Below are positions 1 through 7,118 of a DNA stretch of 14,246 nt, piece after piece. The stretch is from an uncultured Clostridia bacterium (lineage in GTDB: Bacteria > Bacillota > Clostridia > Oscillospirales > Acutalibacteraceae). Each line of letters opens with the position of its first letter. Position 1 is the first letter of the stretch. The translations under genes and the position numbers were made by a program. The stretch covers positions 1 through 14,246 of the forward strand of contig CAMMKL010000027.1 in the NCBI GenBank assembly GCA_946497265.1, in the 5' to 3' direction. The notes beneath the pieces were generated by a model. The model was not told the origin of the DNA, ran no database searches, and saw nothing but the letters and a program-made list of their open reading frames with translations.

Positions 1-847
1 CAAAGCGTACAAAGGAAACGATCTTGATATCGCCGCCAAGTTCCTTTGCGACTTTCTCCGTATATTTCGCAACGGTCAGATCGTTGTCCTTTACAAACAC
101 CTGATCCACCAAGCAATTCTCTTTAAAGAATTTACCCAGCTTGCCCATAACGATCTTTTCCGCAATCTTTTCCGGTTTGCCTTCGTTCATCACCTGTTCC
201 GTCAGAATTTTCTTCTCGTGTTCCACAACCTCTGCCGGAACGGAAGCTTCATCCAAATAACTGGGATTAATGGCAGCGATTTGCATCGCGATGTCCTTTG
301 CATATGCCTTAAATTCATCCTTCGCGGCAACTTCGTCAGCAGTATCGAACTTTACCATAACGCCGATTCGGCCGGCGGCATGGATATAAGTGGCTACAAC
401 GCCTTCATAACGCTCAAAACGGCGGATCTTGATATTCTCACCAATCGTAAGAACCTTATCCTGCACCAAGGCTTCCACGGTCATATCGGTGCCGACCGCA
501 GTGCACTTCATGAGTGCATCCAAATCAGCTGGGTTGTTTGCTATCACGGTATCTGCGCAGGTCTTTACAAAAGCCTGGAATTCCGCATTTTTTGCTACGA
601 AATCGGTTTCCGCATTCACTTCAATCACAACGCCCACGTTACCGGCTTCATTGGTACAGGCAAAGGCTACGCCTTCCGCGGCAATGCGGCCGGCCTTCTT
701 CGTAGCGGCGGCCAGTCCTTTTTCTCTTAAAATATCCATTGCGGCTTCCATATCGCCATTGGCCTCTGTCAAAGCCTTTTTGCAATCCATCATACCACAG
801 CCTGTCTTTTCTCTCAACGCTGCAACATCTTTCGCTGTAAAAGCCAT
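1..847 (-). CDS. tsf: Translation elongation factor Ts (EF-Ts), 3' end cut by window edge
   Basis: EF-Ts is the cytosolic guanine-nucleotide exchange factor that releases GDP from EF-Tu. The start is the ATG at 845-847, preceded by GGAGGAAT at 853-860. The N-terminus reads as the EF-Ts UBA-like domain, with the family pattern LREKTGCGMMDCKKAL, followed by a segment ending EKGLAAATKKAGR. Near the window edge the protein still reads KELGGDIKIVSFVRF, a typical C-terminal EF-Ts segment. About 282 codons are visible without a stop, so roughly 20 residues are probably missing beyond base 1. It is the second gene of the usual rpsB-tsf pair and lies 95 bp downstream of rpsB, with a hairpin in the gap. 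Identity is very secure; only the C-terminal end is unseen. Confidence 0.97.
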   Translation of the reverse strand, partial: MAFTAKDVAALREKTGCGMMDCKKALTEANGDMEAAMDILREKGLAAATKKAGRIAAEGVAFACTNEAGNVGVVIEVNAETDFVAKNAEFQAFVKTCADTVIANNPADLDALMKCTAVGTDMTVEALVQDKVLTIGENIKIRRFERYEGVVATYIHAAGRIGVMVKFDTADEVAAKDEFKAYAKDIAMQIAAINPSYLDEASVPAEVVEHEKKILTEQVMNEGKPEKIAEKIVMGKLGKFFKENCLVDQVFVKDNDLTVAKYTEKVAKELGGDIKIVSFVRF

Positions 848-890
848 TTTTTATTCCTCCATTGTAATGATAAATATGCCAATCTTTTAG

Positions 891-922
891 AAAATGCCCG
901 GCAGTTACGCACGGGCATTTTT
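891..922 (-). terminator. Hairpin between rpsB and tsf (attenuator or partial terminator)
   Basis: A 10-bp perfect stem is formed by 891-900 (AAAATGCCCG) and 912-921, with an 11-nt loop. Read on the minus strand, the stem is followed by only about four T residues before CTAAAAG. This would be a leaky terminator or mRNA-processing hairpin rather than a full stop. It sits exactly between rpsB and tsf, where partial termination could set the S2 to EF-Ts ratio. The structure is seen directly; the role is inferred. Confidence 0.6.
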
Positions 923-942
923 CCGCAACGCTAAATTATAAT

Positions 943-1695
943 TTATTCCGCGTCATTGCCATCTTCTTCGTTTTCCTTTTCAGCAGCGGCTTCCTGAGCG
1001 GCAGCGCCCATCTGTCCCTCTCTGCCTTCAATAATCGCATTCGCCATGGTGGCGGAAATCAGCTTTACGGCGCGGATTGCGTCGTCATTTCCGGGAATGA
1101 CATAATCGATTTCATCCGGATCGCAGTTGGTATCGACAATCGCAACAATCGGGATATGCAGTTTTTTCGCTTCCGCGACGGCAATCCTTTCTTTACGGGG
1201 GTCAACGATAAACAAAGCGCCGGGCAGCTTTTTCATTTCTTTAATGCCGCCTAAGAACTTTTCAAGCTTCTCAATTTCGAGGTTCAGCTTAATGACTTCC
1301 TTTTTGGGCAATAGGTCAAAAGTACCGTCAGCCTCCATTGCACGGAGCTGCTTTAAACGGTCGATTCTATGGCGGATGGTGGTAAAGTTGGTCATCATAC
1401 CGCCCAGCCAACGCGCGTTAACATAAAAAGCACCCGCGCGCTCCGCTTCATCCTTTACCGATTCTTGTGCCTGCTTCTTGGTTCCGACAAACAAAACCGA
1501 CTTGCCCTCCGCAGTGAGGTCACGGACAAAATTGTAAGCCTCTTCCAGCTTCTTAACGGTCTTCTGCAGGTCGATAATGTAGATGCCGTTACGCTCGGTA
1601 AAAATGTAAGAGGCCATCTTCGGGTTCCATCTTCTGGTCTGATGGCCAAAATGAACCCCTGCTTCCAATAATTGTTTCATAGATACGACTGCCAT
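943..1695 (-). CDS. rpsB: 30S ribosomal protein S2
   Basis: S2 is a structural protein of the small ribosomal subunit that bridges head and body. The protein is 250 residues, a normal length for Firmicute S2. It opens MAVVSMKQLLEAGVHFGHQ, continues with the family segments RRWNPKM and YIIDLQKTVKKLEEAY, and contains VDPRKERIAVAEAKKLHIP and IVDTNCDPDEIDYVIPGNDDA, all hallmark S2 segments. The C-terminal tail is acidic and Ala/Glu-rich. The ATG at 1693-1695 has GGAGGAAT at 1701-1708. It is the promoter-proximal gene of the rpsB-tsf operon. Its leader has structure that could serve autoregulation by S2, which is inferred here. Confidence 0.98.
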   Translation of the reverse strand: MAVVSMKQLLEAGVHFGHQTRRWNPKMASYIFTERNGIYIIDLQKTVKKLEEAYNFVRDLTAEGKSVLFVGTKKQAQESVKDEAERAGAFYVNARWLGGMMTNFTTIRHRIDRLKQLRAMEADGTFDLLPKKEVIKLNLEIEKLEKFLGGIKEMKKLPGALFIVDPRKERIAVAEAKKLHIPIVAIVDTNCDPDEIDYVIPGNDDAIRAVKLISATMANAIIEGREGQMGAAAQEAAAEKENEEDGNDAE

Positions 1696-1795
1696 TTCTT
1701 ATTCCTCCTTGGTTATTCCTCCGCCAATACAGTATGGACTGGGGAATCCCTTTTGGGGACACCCACCCAGCCGGAGCACTGGCGTGTGTTTTGGC
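1696..1795 (-). promoter_or_regulatory. Structured 5' leader of rpsB with tandem Shine-Dalgarno copies
   Basis: The predicted transcript leader is about 100 nt. The segment CTGGG (read on the minus strand, 1766-1770) can pair with the upstream CCAG (1779-1782) or with the downstream CCCAG (1739-1743), so two folds compete. Inside the second fold, a 9-position stem around a CAAAA loop is also possible (GGGTGTCCC with GGGATTCCC). The 10-mer GGAGGAATAA occurs twice, at 1699-1708 and 1713-1722; only the first is correctly spaced from the rpsB ATG. r-protein leaders often autoregulate by such switches. No specific family match can be made by eye. Confidence 0.45.
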
Positions 1796-1801
1796 TTATC
1801 C

Positions 1802-1830
1802 ATTATACTATGGATTTTCTTGGTTTACAA
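1802..1830 (-). promoter_or_regulatory. Sigma-A promoter of rpsB-tsf
   Basis: On the minus strand the -35 is TTGTAA (1825-1830) and the -10 is a perfect TATAAT (1802-1807), separated by exactly 17 bp. It lies just downstream of the YlmC-like stop codon and would start transcription near 1795. This gives rpsB its own promoter, independent of the upstream gene. Confidence 0.8.
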
Positions 1831-1861
1831 GTCCAGATTTATAATTTGTGCAATATGCAGA

Positions 1862-2152
1862 TCATCGAAAGAAATTCCCAAGAAAGCCCGGGCGTTTTTT
1901 CGGCCGATTGCACACGGTATTGCACACCAGAATGGTATCTTGGCCGATAACCTCAATGTTTTCCCACCGAATGACAATGTCATCGTGCCGGCCGAAAAGT
2001 CCGAAACATTTTAACCTTCCATAAATTACGATGGCTACCAGCTTGGCGCACTTGGTGTCCACTTCCACATCATTTACACACCCCAAACAGGTACCGTCCT
2101 TAATATTAACAACCTCTTTGTGGCGCAAATCCGCGATTCTGCAAGTATTCAC
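1862..2152 (-). CDS. YlmC/YmxH-family PRC-barrel protein (sporulation-associated family)
   Basis: This 96-residue protein contains RIADLRHKEVVNIKDGTCLG, then DVEVDTKCAKLVAIVIYGR, CFGLFGRHDDIVI and a WENIEVIGQDTILV strand. That order is the single PRC-barrel fold of the YlmC/YmxH family, a small Firmicute family named for genes near sporulation loci; its biochemical role is unknown. I start it at GTG 2150-2152 because GGGAGG lies 8 nt upstream and the family begins MRIxDLR. The same frame stays open to 2254, but that extension is not family-like and has no ribosome site. It is rich in cysteine (residues 4, 22 and later). The C-terminus past about residue 80 (NRPKKRPGFLG) looks lineage-specific. 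It lies upstream of rpsB on the same strand. Confidence 0.85.
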   Translation of the reverse strand: MNTCRIADLRHKEVVNIKDGTCLGCVNDVEVDTKCAKLVAIVIYGRLKCFGLFGRHDDIVIRWENIEVIGQDTILVCNTVCNRPKKRPGFLGNFFR

Positions 2153-2173
2153 AGCACATACCTCCCTGTCATA

Positions 2174-2204
2174 TGTGTATGCGAACAGCAAGGAAAGGTA
2201 TGAA
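2174..2204 (-). promoter_or_regulatory. Possible sigma-E-like sporulation promoter for the YlmC-like gene
   Basis: On the minus strand, CATACACA (2174-2181) matches the sigma-E -10 pattern CATACAnT except at the last base. TTCATA (2199-2204), 17 bp upstream, supplies the ATA element of a sigma-E -35. A start here would fall about 15 nt before the GTG start, leaving room for the GGGAGG site. No good sigma-A promoter is evident in the same interval. The match is short, so this is a tentative call. Confidence 0.35.
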
Positions 2205-2346
2205 AGCTTTCTATTAAAATAGGCAAACAATGTCCTTCTTATCCCTATTTTCAAGAAAGCGCCGCGGTTCTATTGCTACCACAAAACTCAGCTGGGAAAA
2301 CAATCGATTTTTTCTGCCGGTTTAAAACAATATTTTGTTTAGGGGC

Positions 2347-2377
2347 TTGCTTGTGACGTAGCGTAATGACTTATAAT
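2347..2377 (+). promoter_or_regulatory. MerR-type promoter/operator (19-bp spacer) of the regulator-ABC operon
   Basis: The -35 is TTGCTT (2347-2352), the -10 is TATAAT (2372-2377) and the spacer is 19 bp, the overlong spacing that MerR-family activators correct by DNA distortion. The spacer carries GTGACGTAGCGTAATGAC (2353-2370), with an ACGT/GCGT core. Transcription would start near 2384, giving a leader of only about 16 nt containing the AAGAGGTG site. The element closely resembles that of the second MerR gene (8857-8887). Confidence 0.75.
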
Positions 2378-2399
2378 ATCCACAAGAGGTGAAACGTCT

Positions 2400-3200
2400 A
2401 TGGCAAACTACAAAGCAATACCGCAAGGATATATGACGGTTGGAGAAGTAGCAAAAAAAATGGGGGTTACCGTGCGCACTTTGCAATATTACGACAAAAA
2501 AGGGCTGCTCTCCCCCTCGGCAGCAAGCGAAGGAGGGCGCAGGCTCTATTCCGACAAGGATCTGATCCTATTACATCAGATTATATCATTGAAATCATTG
2601 GGGTTTTCCTTGAAAGATATAAAGGAACGGCTGACCACTCTGGATACCCCTGCTGATGTGGCCAATGTACTCGCAGAGCAGGCGGACAACATTCGTAACC
2701 AGATGGAACAGCTTGCCGCCTCTTTAACAGCGATCGAACAGCTGCGAATGGAAGTATTGCAGATACAATCGGTAAATTTCAAAAAGTATGCGGATATTAT
2801 CGTCAATCTACAGATGAAAAATGAGTTTTACTATCTCATCAAGTGCTTCGATGACGATACCCTCGATCATATCCGCCACCATTTTGATAAGGAAAGCGGT
2901 TTGGCGTTTATGGAAAAGTTTAACCGAATCAGCGATGAAATCCTTACGCTTCAGAAAGACAATGTACCGCCCGAAAGTGAAAAATGCCAACAGCTTACGA
3001 AGGCCTATTGGGACTTGATTTTGGAATTTACGGGAGGAGATATGGCTATGCTCCCGAAGTTGATGGAAGCCGGCAATTTTGACGACGCAGCAAATGGGTG
3101 GGGAGAAAAACAGAAAACGGTAAACGCTTATCTGGAGCCTGCATTGGAAATTTATTTTTCAAGGCTTGGCACCAATCCGTTTGAGGAGGTGTCAAATTGA
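2400..3200 (+). CDS. MerR-family transcriptional regulator with TipAS-like ligand domain
   Basis: This 266-residue cytosolic DNA-binding protein is probably a drug-responsive activator of the ABC transporter that follows. Residues 12-50 form the MerR winged helix (MTVGEVAKKMGVTVRTLQYY, then KKGLLSPS and GGRRLYSDKDL). Residues 85-125 look like the long dimerisation helix. Residues 145-255 resemble a TipAS-type ligand domain, including WDLILEFTGGD (204-214) and a final helix AYLEPALEIYF. The ATG at 2400 has AAGAGGTGA upstream. It overlaps the next gene (TTGA), so the three genes are translationally coupled. The ligand is unknown; relatives such as TipAL, Mta and BmrR bind amphipathic or peptide drugs. 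An N-terminal extension of about 11 residues precedes the HTH. Confidence 0.9.
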   Translation: MANYKAIPQGYMTVGEVAKKMGVTVRTLQYYDKKGLLSPSAASEGGRRLYSDKDLILLHQIISLKSLGFSLKDIKERLTTLDTPADVANVLAEQADNIRNQMEQLAASLTAIEQLRMEVLQIQSVNFKKYADIIVNLQMKNEFYYLIKCFDDDTLDHIRHHFDKESGLAFMEKFNRISDEILTLQKDNVPPESEKCQQLTKAYWDLILEFTGGDMAMLPKLMEAGNFDDAANGWGEKQKTVNAYLEPALEIYFSRLGTNPFEEVSN

Positions 3201-4012
3201 GCAATGCCATACAAGTTACCGGATTATGGAAACGTTACGGTAGGAATCCCGTGCTTAAAGGAATCGATTTCCATATTGCATCTGGAGAAACCTTTGCCCT
3301 GCTCGGCGTCAACGGGGCAGGAAAAACAACCGCCCTTGAATGTATCGAGGGCTTAAAAGCATATGACAGCGGCACAATTATGGTAAACGGGAAAATGGGG
3401 ATTCAGTTACAATCCTCTTCCCTGCCTGCCCATATAAAGCCAATGGAAGCCGTAAGGTTATTTTCTAAATGGAACAAGGCGGCAATTAACCGCTCTATGC
3501 TTGATGCACTCGGCATTCAGGAAATAGAAAAAAAACAATATATGCAGCTATCAACAGGGCAAAAAAGACGGCTGCATCTTGCACTTGCCCTTATTGGCAA
3601 TCCGGATATTATATTTCTGGATGAACCGACTGCAGGGCTTGACGTGGAGGGAAAACTTTCGCTGCACAGCTTAATCCGCCAATTAAAAGCGCAAGGAAAA
3701 ACAATCGTTTTGGCAAGCCATGACATGGCGGAAGTGGAAACGCTCTGCGATAACATTGCAATTTTGAATGACGGGAATATTACCTTTTACGGCACCGCTG
3801 CTGAGCTGTCCGATAAAATAGGGAAAAAATATTCCGTTCAAATCAAAACACAGCAAAACGTTGAAACCGTTGTAACGGACGATATCGGAAATACTTTGCT
3901 TTCCCTGCTTACAACATTAAAAGAAAAAGGGACAAAAGTATTGGATATCAAGGTAGACCAAGGCACGCTTGAGCAGCATTTTATGGAAATAGTAAGGAGG
4001 CCGGTAAAATGA
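3197..4012 (+). CDS. ABC transporter ATP-binding protein (drug efflux type)
   Basis: This 271-residue nucleotide-binding subunit powers export through the membrane subunit encoded next. Walker A is GVNGAGKTT (37-45), the Q-loop glutamine is near 72, the signature is LSTGQ (118-122, Thr where Gly is usual), Walker B is IIFLDEP (138-144) and the H-loop His is 175. The fold is the ABCA/CcmA-like type that pairs with ABC-2 permeases. The start is TTG at 3197, overlapping the regulator's TGA, with GAGGAGGTG just upstream; no better in-frame start precedes the conserved first strand. The stop overlaps the permease start by four bases (ATGA). The substrate is not predictable from sequence; an antibiotic or toxic amphiphile is inferred from the TipAS-like regulator. 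Confidence 0.93.
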   Translation: MSNAIQVTGLWKRYGRNPVLKGIDFHIASGETFALLGVNGAGKTTALECIEGLKAYDSGTIMVNGKMGIQLQSSSLPAHIKPMEAVRLFSKWNKAAINRSMLDALGIQEIEKKQYMQLSTGQKRRLHLALALIGNPDIIFLDEPTAGLDVEGKLSLHSLIRQLKAQGKTIVLASHDMAEVETLCDNIAILNDGNITFYGTAAELSDKIGKKYSVQIKTQQNVETVVTDDIGNTLLSLLTTLKEKGTKVLDIKVDQGTLEQHFMEIVRRPVK

Positions 4013-4725
4013 GTACATTTCTATATGGGGTGGCGTTACAATGGAAACTAGATATGAGAAGCAAATCCTTACTGATTACCTGCTATGTTGTTCCGTTCAT
4101 TTTTTTTCTGCTGATGGGCGGTATCTTTATTTCCATAATGCCGGAAATGGAAAGTACATTGATTCCGTCTATGATTGTGATGGGGGTGTCGATGGGGTCG
4201 TTTCTCGGTTTGCCATCCACTTTAATTGAAACATATGCAAGCAATATTAAAAAGGTCTACAAAGCAAACGGTGTACCGCTGTACCTTGGTTTAGCAACAA
4301 TGTTTCTTTCCGCATTTACTCACCAGATGATTATGTGTGCGATCATGGTCGTCCTTGCGCCAATTATTTTTGATGCGGCGTTGCCAACAAGCCTTCCCCT
4401 ATTTATTTTGGCGCTCGCTATTTACATCGCGGTCTCTTTAAGTATAGGATGCATCTTAGGCTTAGCAGTGAAAAATCAAGCAAAGCTGACGATGATTGCA
4501 CAGCTTGTTTTCTTGCCGTCCATTATGTTGTCTGGTATTATGTTTCCGATTGATCTGCTGCCGGATACTTTCGAGCTTATAGGGGAATTTTTCCCTGCTT
4601 CATGGGGGTACCGGTTGATGCTGAACAATGGATTCCAATTTGACCACCTGTGGTACTTGCTCCTAGTTCTTTTTACTGCGGCGATTGTATGCACCTTACT
4701 GCTAAACAGGCACAAATGCAAATAG
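4009..4725 (+). CDS. ABC-2 type permease subunit (drug efflux)
   Basis: The 238-residue integral membrane protein has about six hydrophobic segments: roughly 20-42, 55-75, 93-120, 123-150, 158-180 and 212-232. The LSGIMFPIDLLP-like motif before the last segment is typical of ABC-2/DrrB-type permeases. It overlaps the ATPase gene by ATGA and ends the operon. It should form the transmembrane half of an exporter with the preceding ATPase, probably as a homodimer. Nothing looks truncated. The substrate is unknown. Confidence 0.9.
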   Translation: MSTFLYGVALQWKLDMRSKSLLITCYVVPFIFFLLMGGIFISIMPEMESTLIPSMIVMGVSMGSFLGLPSTLIETYASNIKKVYKANGVPLYLGLATMFLSAFTHQMIMCAIMVVLAPIIFDAALPTSLPLFILALAIYIAVSLSIGCILGLAVKNQAKLTMIAQLVFLPSIMLSGIMFPIDLLPDTFELIGEFFPASWGYRLMLNNGFQFDHLWYLLLVLFTAAIVCTLLLNRHKCK

Positions 4726-4950
4726 TTGGCGGTAGGGAATTGAAAACATTTTTATTCAGGCACAAGATATGCCGCAGACGGCCCCCGTTAAGCACCGTAC
4801 ACCATTGGAACCCCATCCCCTTCATTCGCAAAGCTCCGTTTGGATCTGATTCTTTTCCATTAGGCCTATCGCACTTATGCTAATTGTACATCGGTCCTTT
4901 TCTTGAAGATTTGGGGTAACCATTTCTTCATACAAGTTCTGCTAAAAAAC
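4726..4950. other. Intergenic stretch, no gene recognised
   Basis: Between the permease stop and the bidirectional terminator I see no plausible coding region with a ribosome site and no clear promoter or repeat. Short open frames here lack start signals. Confidence 0.6.
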
Positions 4951-4997
4951 AAAGGAAAAGGGGTTACATGCACGCTTAACCCCTTTTCCCTCTTTTT
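4951..4997. terminator. Bidirectional rho-independent terminator between convergent genes
   Basis: The perfect 13-bp stem pairs 4954-4966 (GGAAAAGGGGTTA) with 4977-4989 around a 10-nt loop. On the plus strand it is followed by CTCTTTTT, terminating the MerR-ABC operon. On the minus strand it is followed by TTTGTTTTTT, terminating the aldo/keto reductase gene. T-tracts on both sides fit its place between convergent operons. Confidence 0.92.
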
Positions 4998-5047
4998 CAG
5001 CGATCGCATCCTTCTGTTTGATTCCACACCGATAAGGCTATGCTCAT

Positions 5048-6178
5048 TTATTGCAGCCTTTGAGTAAAATCGGTCATTGCTTCGGAAATCATTATTTGCT
5101 GCGGGCATACCGCTTCACAGCTCCGACAGCCGATGCATGCGTTTGGCCGCTTATCCTCCGGAATGGCGGACAATGCCATTGGCGCTATAAATCCCCCTTT
5201 GGTAAAGCAATGCTCATTATACAGGGCAAGCAGGGAAGGGATATCCAACTCCTGCGGGCAATGGCTGACACAATAACGGCATGCCGTACACGGCAGCGCT
5301 ATTTTTTTAACCATATTGTCCGCTATAGCAAACAAAGCCTCCAGTTCCTGTTGATTCAAGGGTTTTTCCACTTCATAGGTGCAGATGTTTTCCTTCAGTT
5401 GCTGCATATTCGACATACCGGAAAGAACAACAGTCACCTCGGGAATGGTTTGAAGGAAGCGGAACGCCCAAGCCGGAACCGTTTCTTCCTGCCGCATGCT
5501 TTTTAGCTTTGCTTCGTCTTCTTCCGGCAAAGCCGCCAAACGGCCCCCGCGCAATGGTTCCATCACCCAGACTGGTATTTCGCGTTCTTTCAGCAATGCT
5601 ACCTTTGCTTTCGCATCCTGGAAGTCCCAATCCAGATAGTTGAGCTGGATCTGGCAAAATTCCATATCTTTGCCATAGGCGTCCAAAAAACGCTTCATCA
5701 CATCATAGCTCCCATGCACCGAAAATCCAAGATGGCGGATCCGCCCGGCCTTTTTCTGCTTCGTCAAATAATCATATATGCCATATTTTTCGTCTAGATA
5801 CTGGTTAATGTTCAGCTCACAAACGTTGTGGAACAAATAAAAGTCAAAATATTCCACGCCGCATTTCTTCAACTGCTCTTCAAAAATTGTCTGCACCTTA
5901 TCCATATTAGATAAGTCATATCCTGGAAATTTATCCGCTAGATAGAAGCTTTCCCTCGGGTATCCCTTCAAAGCCCTTCCCATCACAATTTCCGATTGGC
6001 CATTGTGATAGCCCCACGCGGTATCATAGTAATTTACACCGTGGGCCATCGCATATGCCACCATCCGGGCAGCGGCAACCTCGTCAATTTTGGAATCGTC
6101 CCCATCTATAACAGGCAAACGCATGGCGCCCATTCCTAGAGCAGAAAGCTTTTGGCCCTGAAAACTTTTGTAAATCAT
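5048..6178 (-). CDS. Aldo/keto reductase with C-terminal double [4Fe-4S] ferredoxin domain
   Basis: This 376-residue NAD(P)H-dependent oxidoreductase is predicted to be cytosolic. The N-terminal TIM barrel has the AKR tetrad: Asp52 and Tyr57 (YYDTAWGYHNG), Lys83 (LADKFPG) and His117 (FDFYLFHN). A C-terminal domain carries two CxxCxxCxxxCP motifs: Cys297/300/303/307 and Cys348/351/354/358. This is the ferredoxin-fused AKR subfamily common in anaerobes; substrates are mostly unassigned. I start at ATG 6176-6178. The upstream GGAG is 12 nt away, somewhat far. The frame stays open to an ATG at 6238, but that one lacks a ribosome site and adds non-AKR residues. The promoter has a MerR-type 19-bp spacer, suggesting induction by an electrophile, aldehyde or other stress. 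It lies downstream of the SDR on the same strand. Confidence 0.93.
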   Translation of the reverse strand: MIYKSFQGQKLSALGMGAMRLPVIDGDDSKIDEVAAARMVAYAMAHGVNYYDTAWGYHNGQSEIVMGRALKGYPRESFYLADKFPGYDLSNMDKVQTIFEEQLKKCGVEYFDFYLFHNVCELNINQYLDEKYGIYDYLTKQKKAGRIRHLGFSVHGSYDVMKRFLDAYGKDMEFCQIQLNYLDWDFQDAKAKVALLKEREIPVWVMEPLRGGRLAALPEEDEAKLKSMRQEETVPAWAFRFLQTIPEVTVVLSGMSNMQQLKENICTYEVEKPLNQQELEALFAIADNMVKKIALPCTACRYCVSHCPQELDIPSLLALYNEHCFTKGGFIAPMALSAIPEDKRPNACIGCRSCEAVCPQQIMISEAMTDFTQRLQ

Positions 6179-6257
6179 CGTATGTACACACTCCTTTTTA
6201 TCATTGACACCAGGCCGGCTATTGCGCCGCTTTTCCATAAAAGCAAAGATCCTACTT

Positions 6258-6288
6258 ATTATATTACCTAAAGTTTACTTTAAGTCAA
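6258..6288 (-). promoter_or_regulatory. MerR-type promoter (19-bp spacer, palindromic) of the aldo/keto reductase
   Basis: On the minus strand the -35 is TTGACT (6283-6288), the -10 is TATAAT (6258-6263) and the spacer is 19 bp. The spacer contains TTAAAGTAAACTTTAG, an inverted repeat TAAAGT-AA-ACTTTA. This layout resembles AdhR/NmlR-class MerR operators, which respond to aldehydes and related electrophiles. It differs from the ACGT-core operators of the two MerR genes in this window, so the regulator is probably encoded elsewhere. Confidence 0.7.
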
Positions 6289-6355
6289 TGCCTCATTCGA
6301 AAAATGTTGGATGAAAGGGGAAAGCGCCGCTTATCCTTAACCATTAAAATAACTT

Positions 6356-7117
6356 TCATCGGCCTTTACCATCGGCACATCGCAAAGCCATTTTTCCCAT
6401 CAGCTTTCCCAAAAGCAAAGGAAAACGATAGCACAGTTTTATTTGTATCTTTTGTCCCACGCTGTGACAAAGTAAAAATTGCTTAGACGCTATTTTTTTC
6501 GCTAAACCGTAACCCACCACTTTGGGATCCGCCATAAATTCAGTGGGGACAGGTAATGGGGCGGAGGATTTTGTACGCGTAAGCGGCGGATGGAGGAGAT
6601 GAAACGTAATCCCTTTATCTTGATATTCTATCTTCAAGCATTTTACCAATGCTTCCAAGGCCCCTTTGCTGGAAGCATACGGACTAATATTGAAAAACCC
6701 CGTCACGCCAACGCCGGAACTTGTAAGCATAATTTTTCCTTTTGACTGCCTGACCATATGGGGGAGCACAGCTTTAATGAACCGCAACCCTCCGTAGTAG
6801 TTGACGTCAAATACCTTATGGAAAACATCTTCTTCTGTCTCTTCCAAAGGAGAAAAGCTGCAACAGCATGCGTTGTGAATGGCAACATCGATGGTATGAA
6901 AACCTTCCGCAAACAGGCCGACGCATTTGATAACAGCGTTGGCATCCTGTATATTGCAGCGTAAAGGTAACAATGATCGTGGATACTGCTTCTGCAAATT
7001 AAGTAAACGGTCTATTTCCATATCCAGCACACCGACCACATTTCCACCTGCCAACATTGCTTCCACCATATAATAGCCGATGCCTTGGTTTGCCCCTGTT
7101 ATAATGACATTCGCCAC
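6356..7117 (-). CDS. Short-chain dehydrogenase/reductase (SDR) family oxidoreductase
   Basis: The 253-residue protein is a classical SDR with a Rossmann fold. The cofactor loop is TGANQGIG (7-14), an acidic residue after the second strand (LDMEIDR, Asp32) suggests NAD(H) preference, HNACC (81-85) replaces the usual NNAG, Asn106 is present, and the catalytic Ser133/134 with Tyr147-xxx-Lys151 (PYASSK) is intact. The last about 45 residues contain a basic, hydrophobic stretch (FRFPLLLGKLMG-like) that may touch membrane. The start is GTG 7115-7117 with TGGAGG 9 nt upstream. Only one base separates it from the TetR stop, so the two are translationally coupled and the SDR is the likely target of that regulator. 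The substrate is unknown. Confidence 0.9.
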   Translation of the reverse strand: MANVIITGANQGIGYYMVEAMLAGGNVVGVLDMEIDRLLNLQKQYPRSLLPLRCNIQDANAVIKCVGLFAEGFHTIDVAIHNACCCSFSPLEETEEDVFHKVFDVNYYGGLRFIKAVLPHMVRQSKGKIMLTSSGVGVTGFFNISPYASSKGALEALVKCLKIEYQDKGITFHLLHPPLTRTKSSAPLPVPTEFMADPKVVGYGLAKKIASKQFLLCHSVGQKIQIKLCYRFPLLLGKLMGKMALRCADGKGR

Positions 7118-7118
7118 G

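Noticed and set aside
2153..2254. Longer start for the YlmC-like gene
   Set aside because: The family begins at RIADLR, and GGGAGG is correctly spaced only for the GTG at 2150-2152.
4875..5108. Open frame on the minus strand across the convergent terminator
   Set aside because: It runs through a perfect 13-bp terminator stem and the 3' end of the aldo/keto reductase, and has no ribosome site.
6179..6238. N-terminal extension of the aldo/keto reductase from an upstream in-frame ATG (6236-6238)
   Set aside because: There is no ribosome site before that ATG, the added 20 residues are not AKR-like, and AAGGAG precedes the internal ATG at 6176-6178.
6313..6342. Possible terminator after the SDR gene around GGATAAGC-GGC-GCTTTCC
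   Set aside because: The stem is short and bulged with no T-tract behind it, so it was not called; read-through from the SDR into the reductase remains possible.
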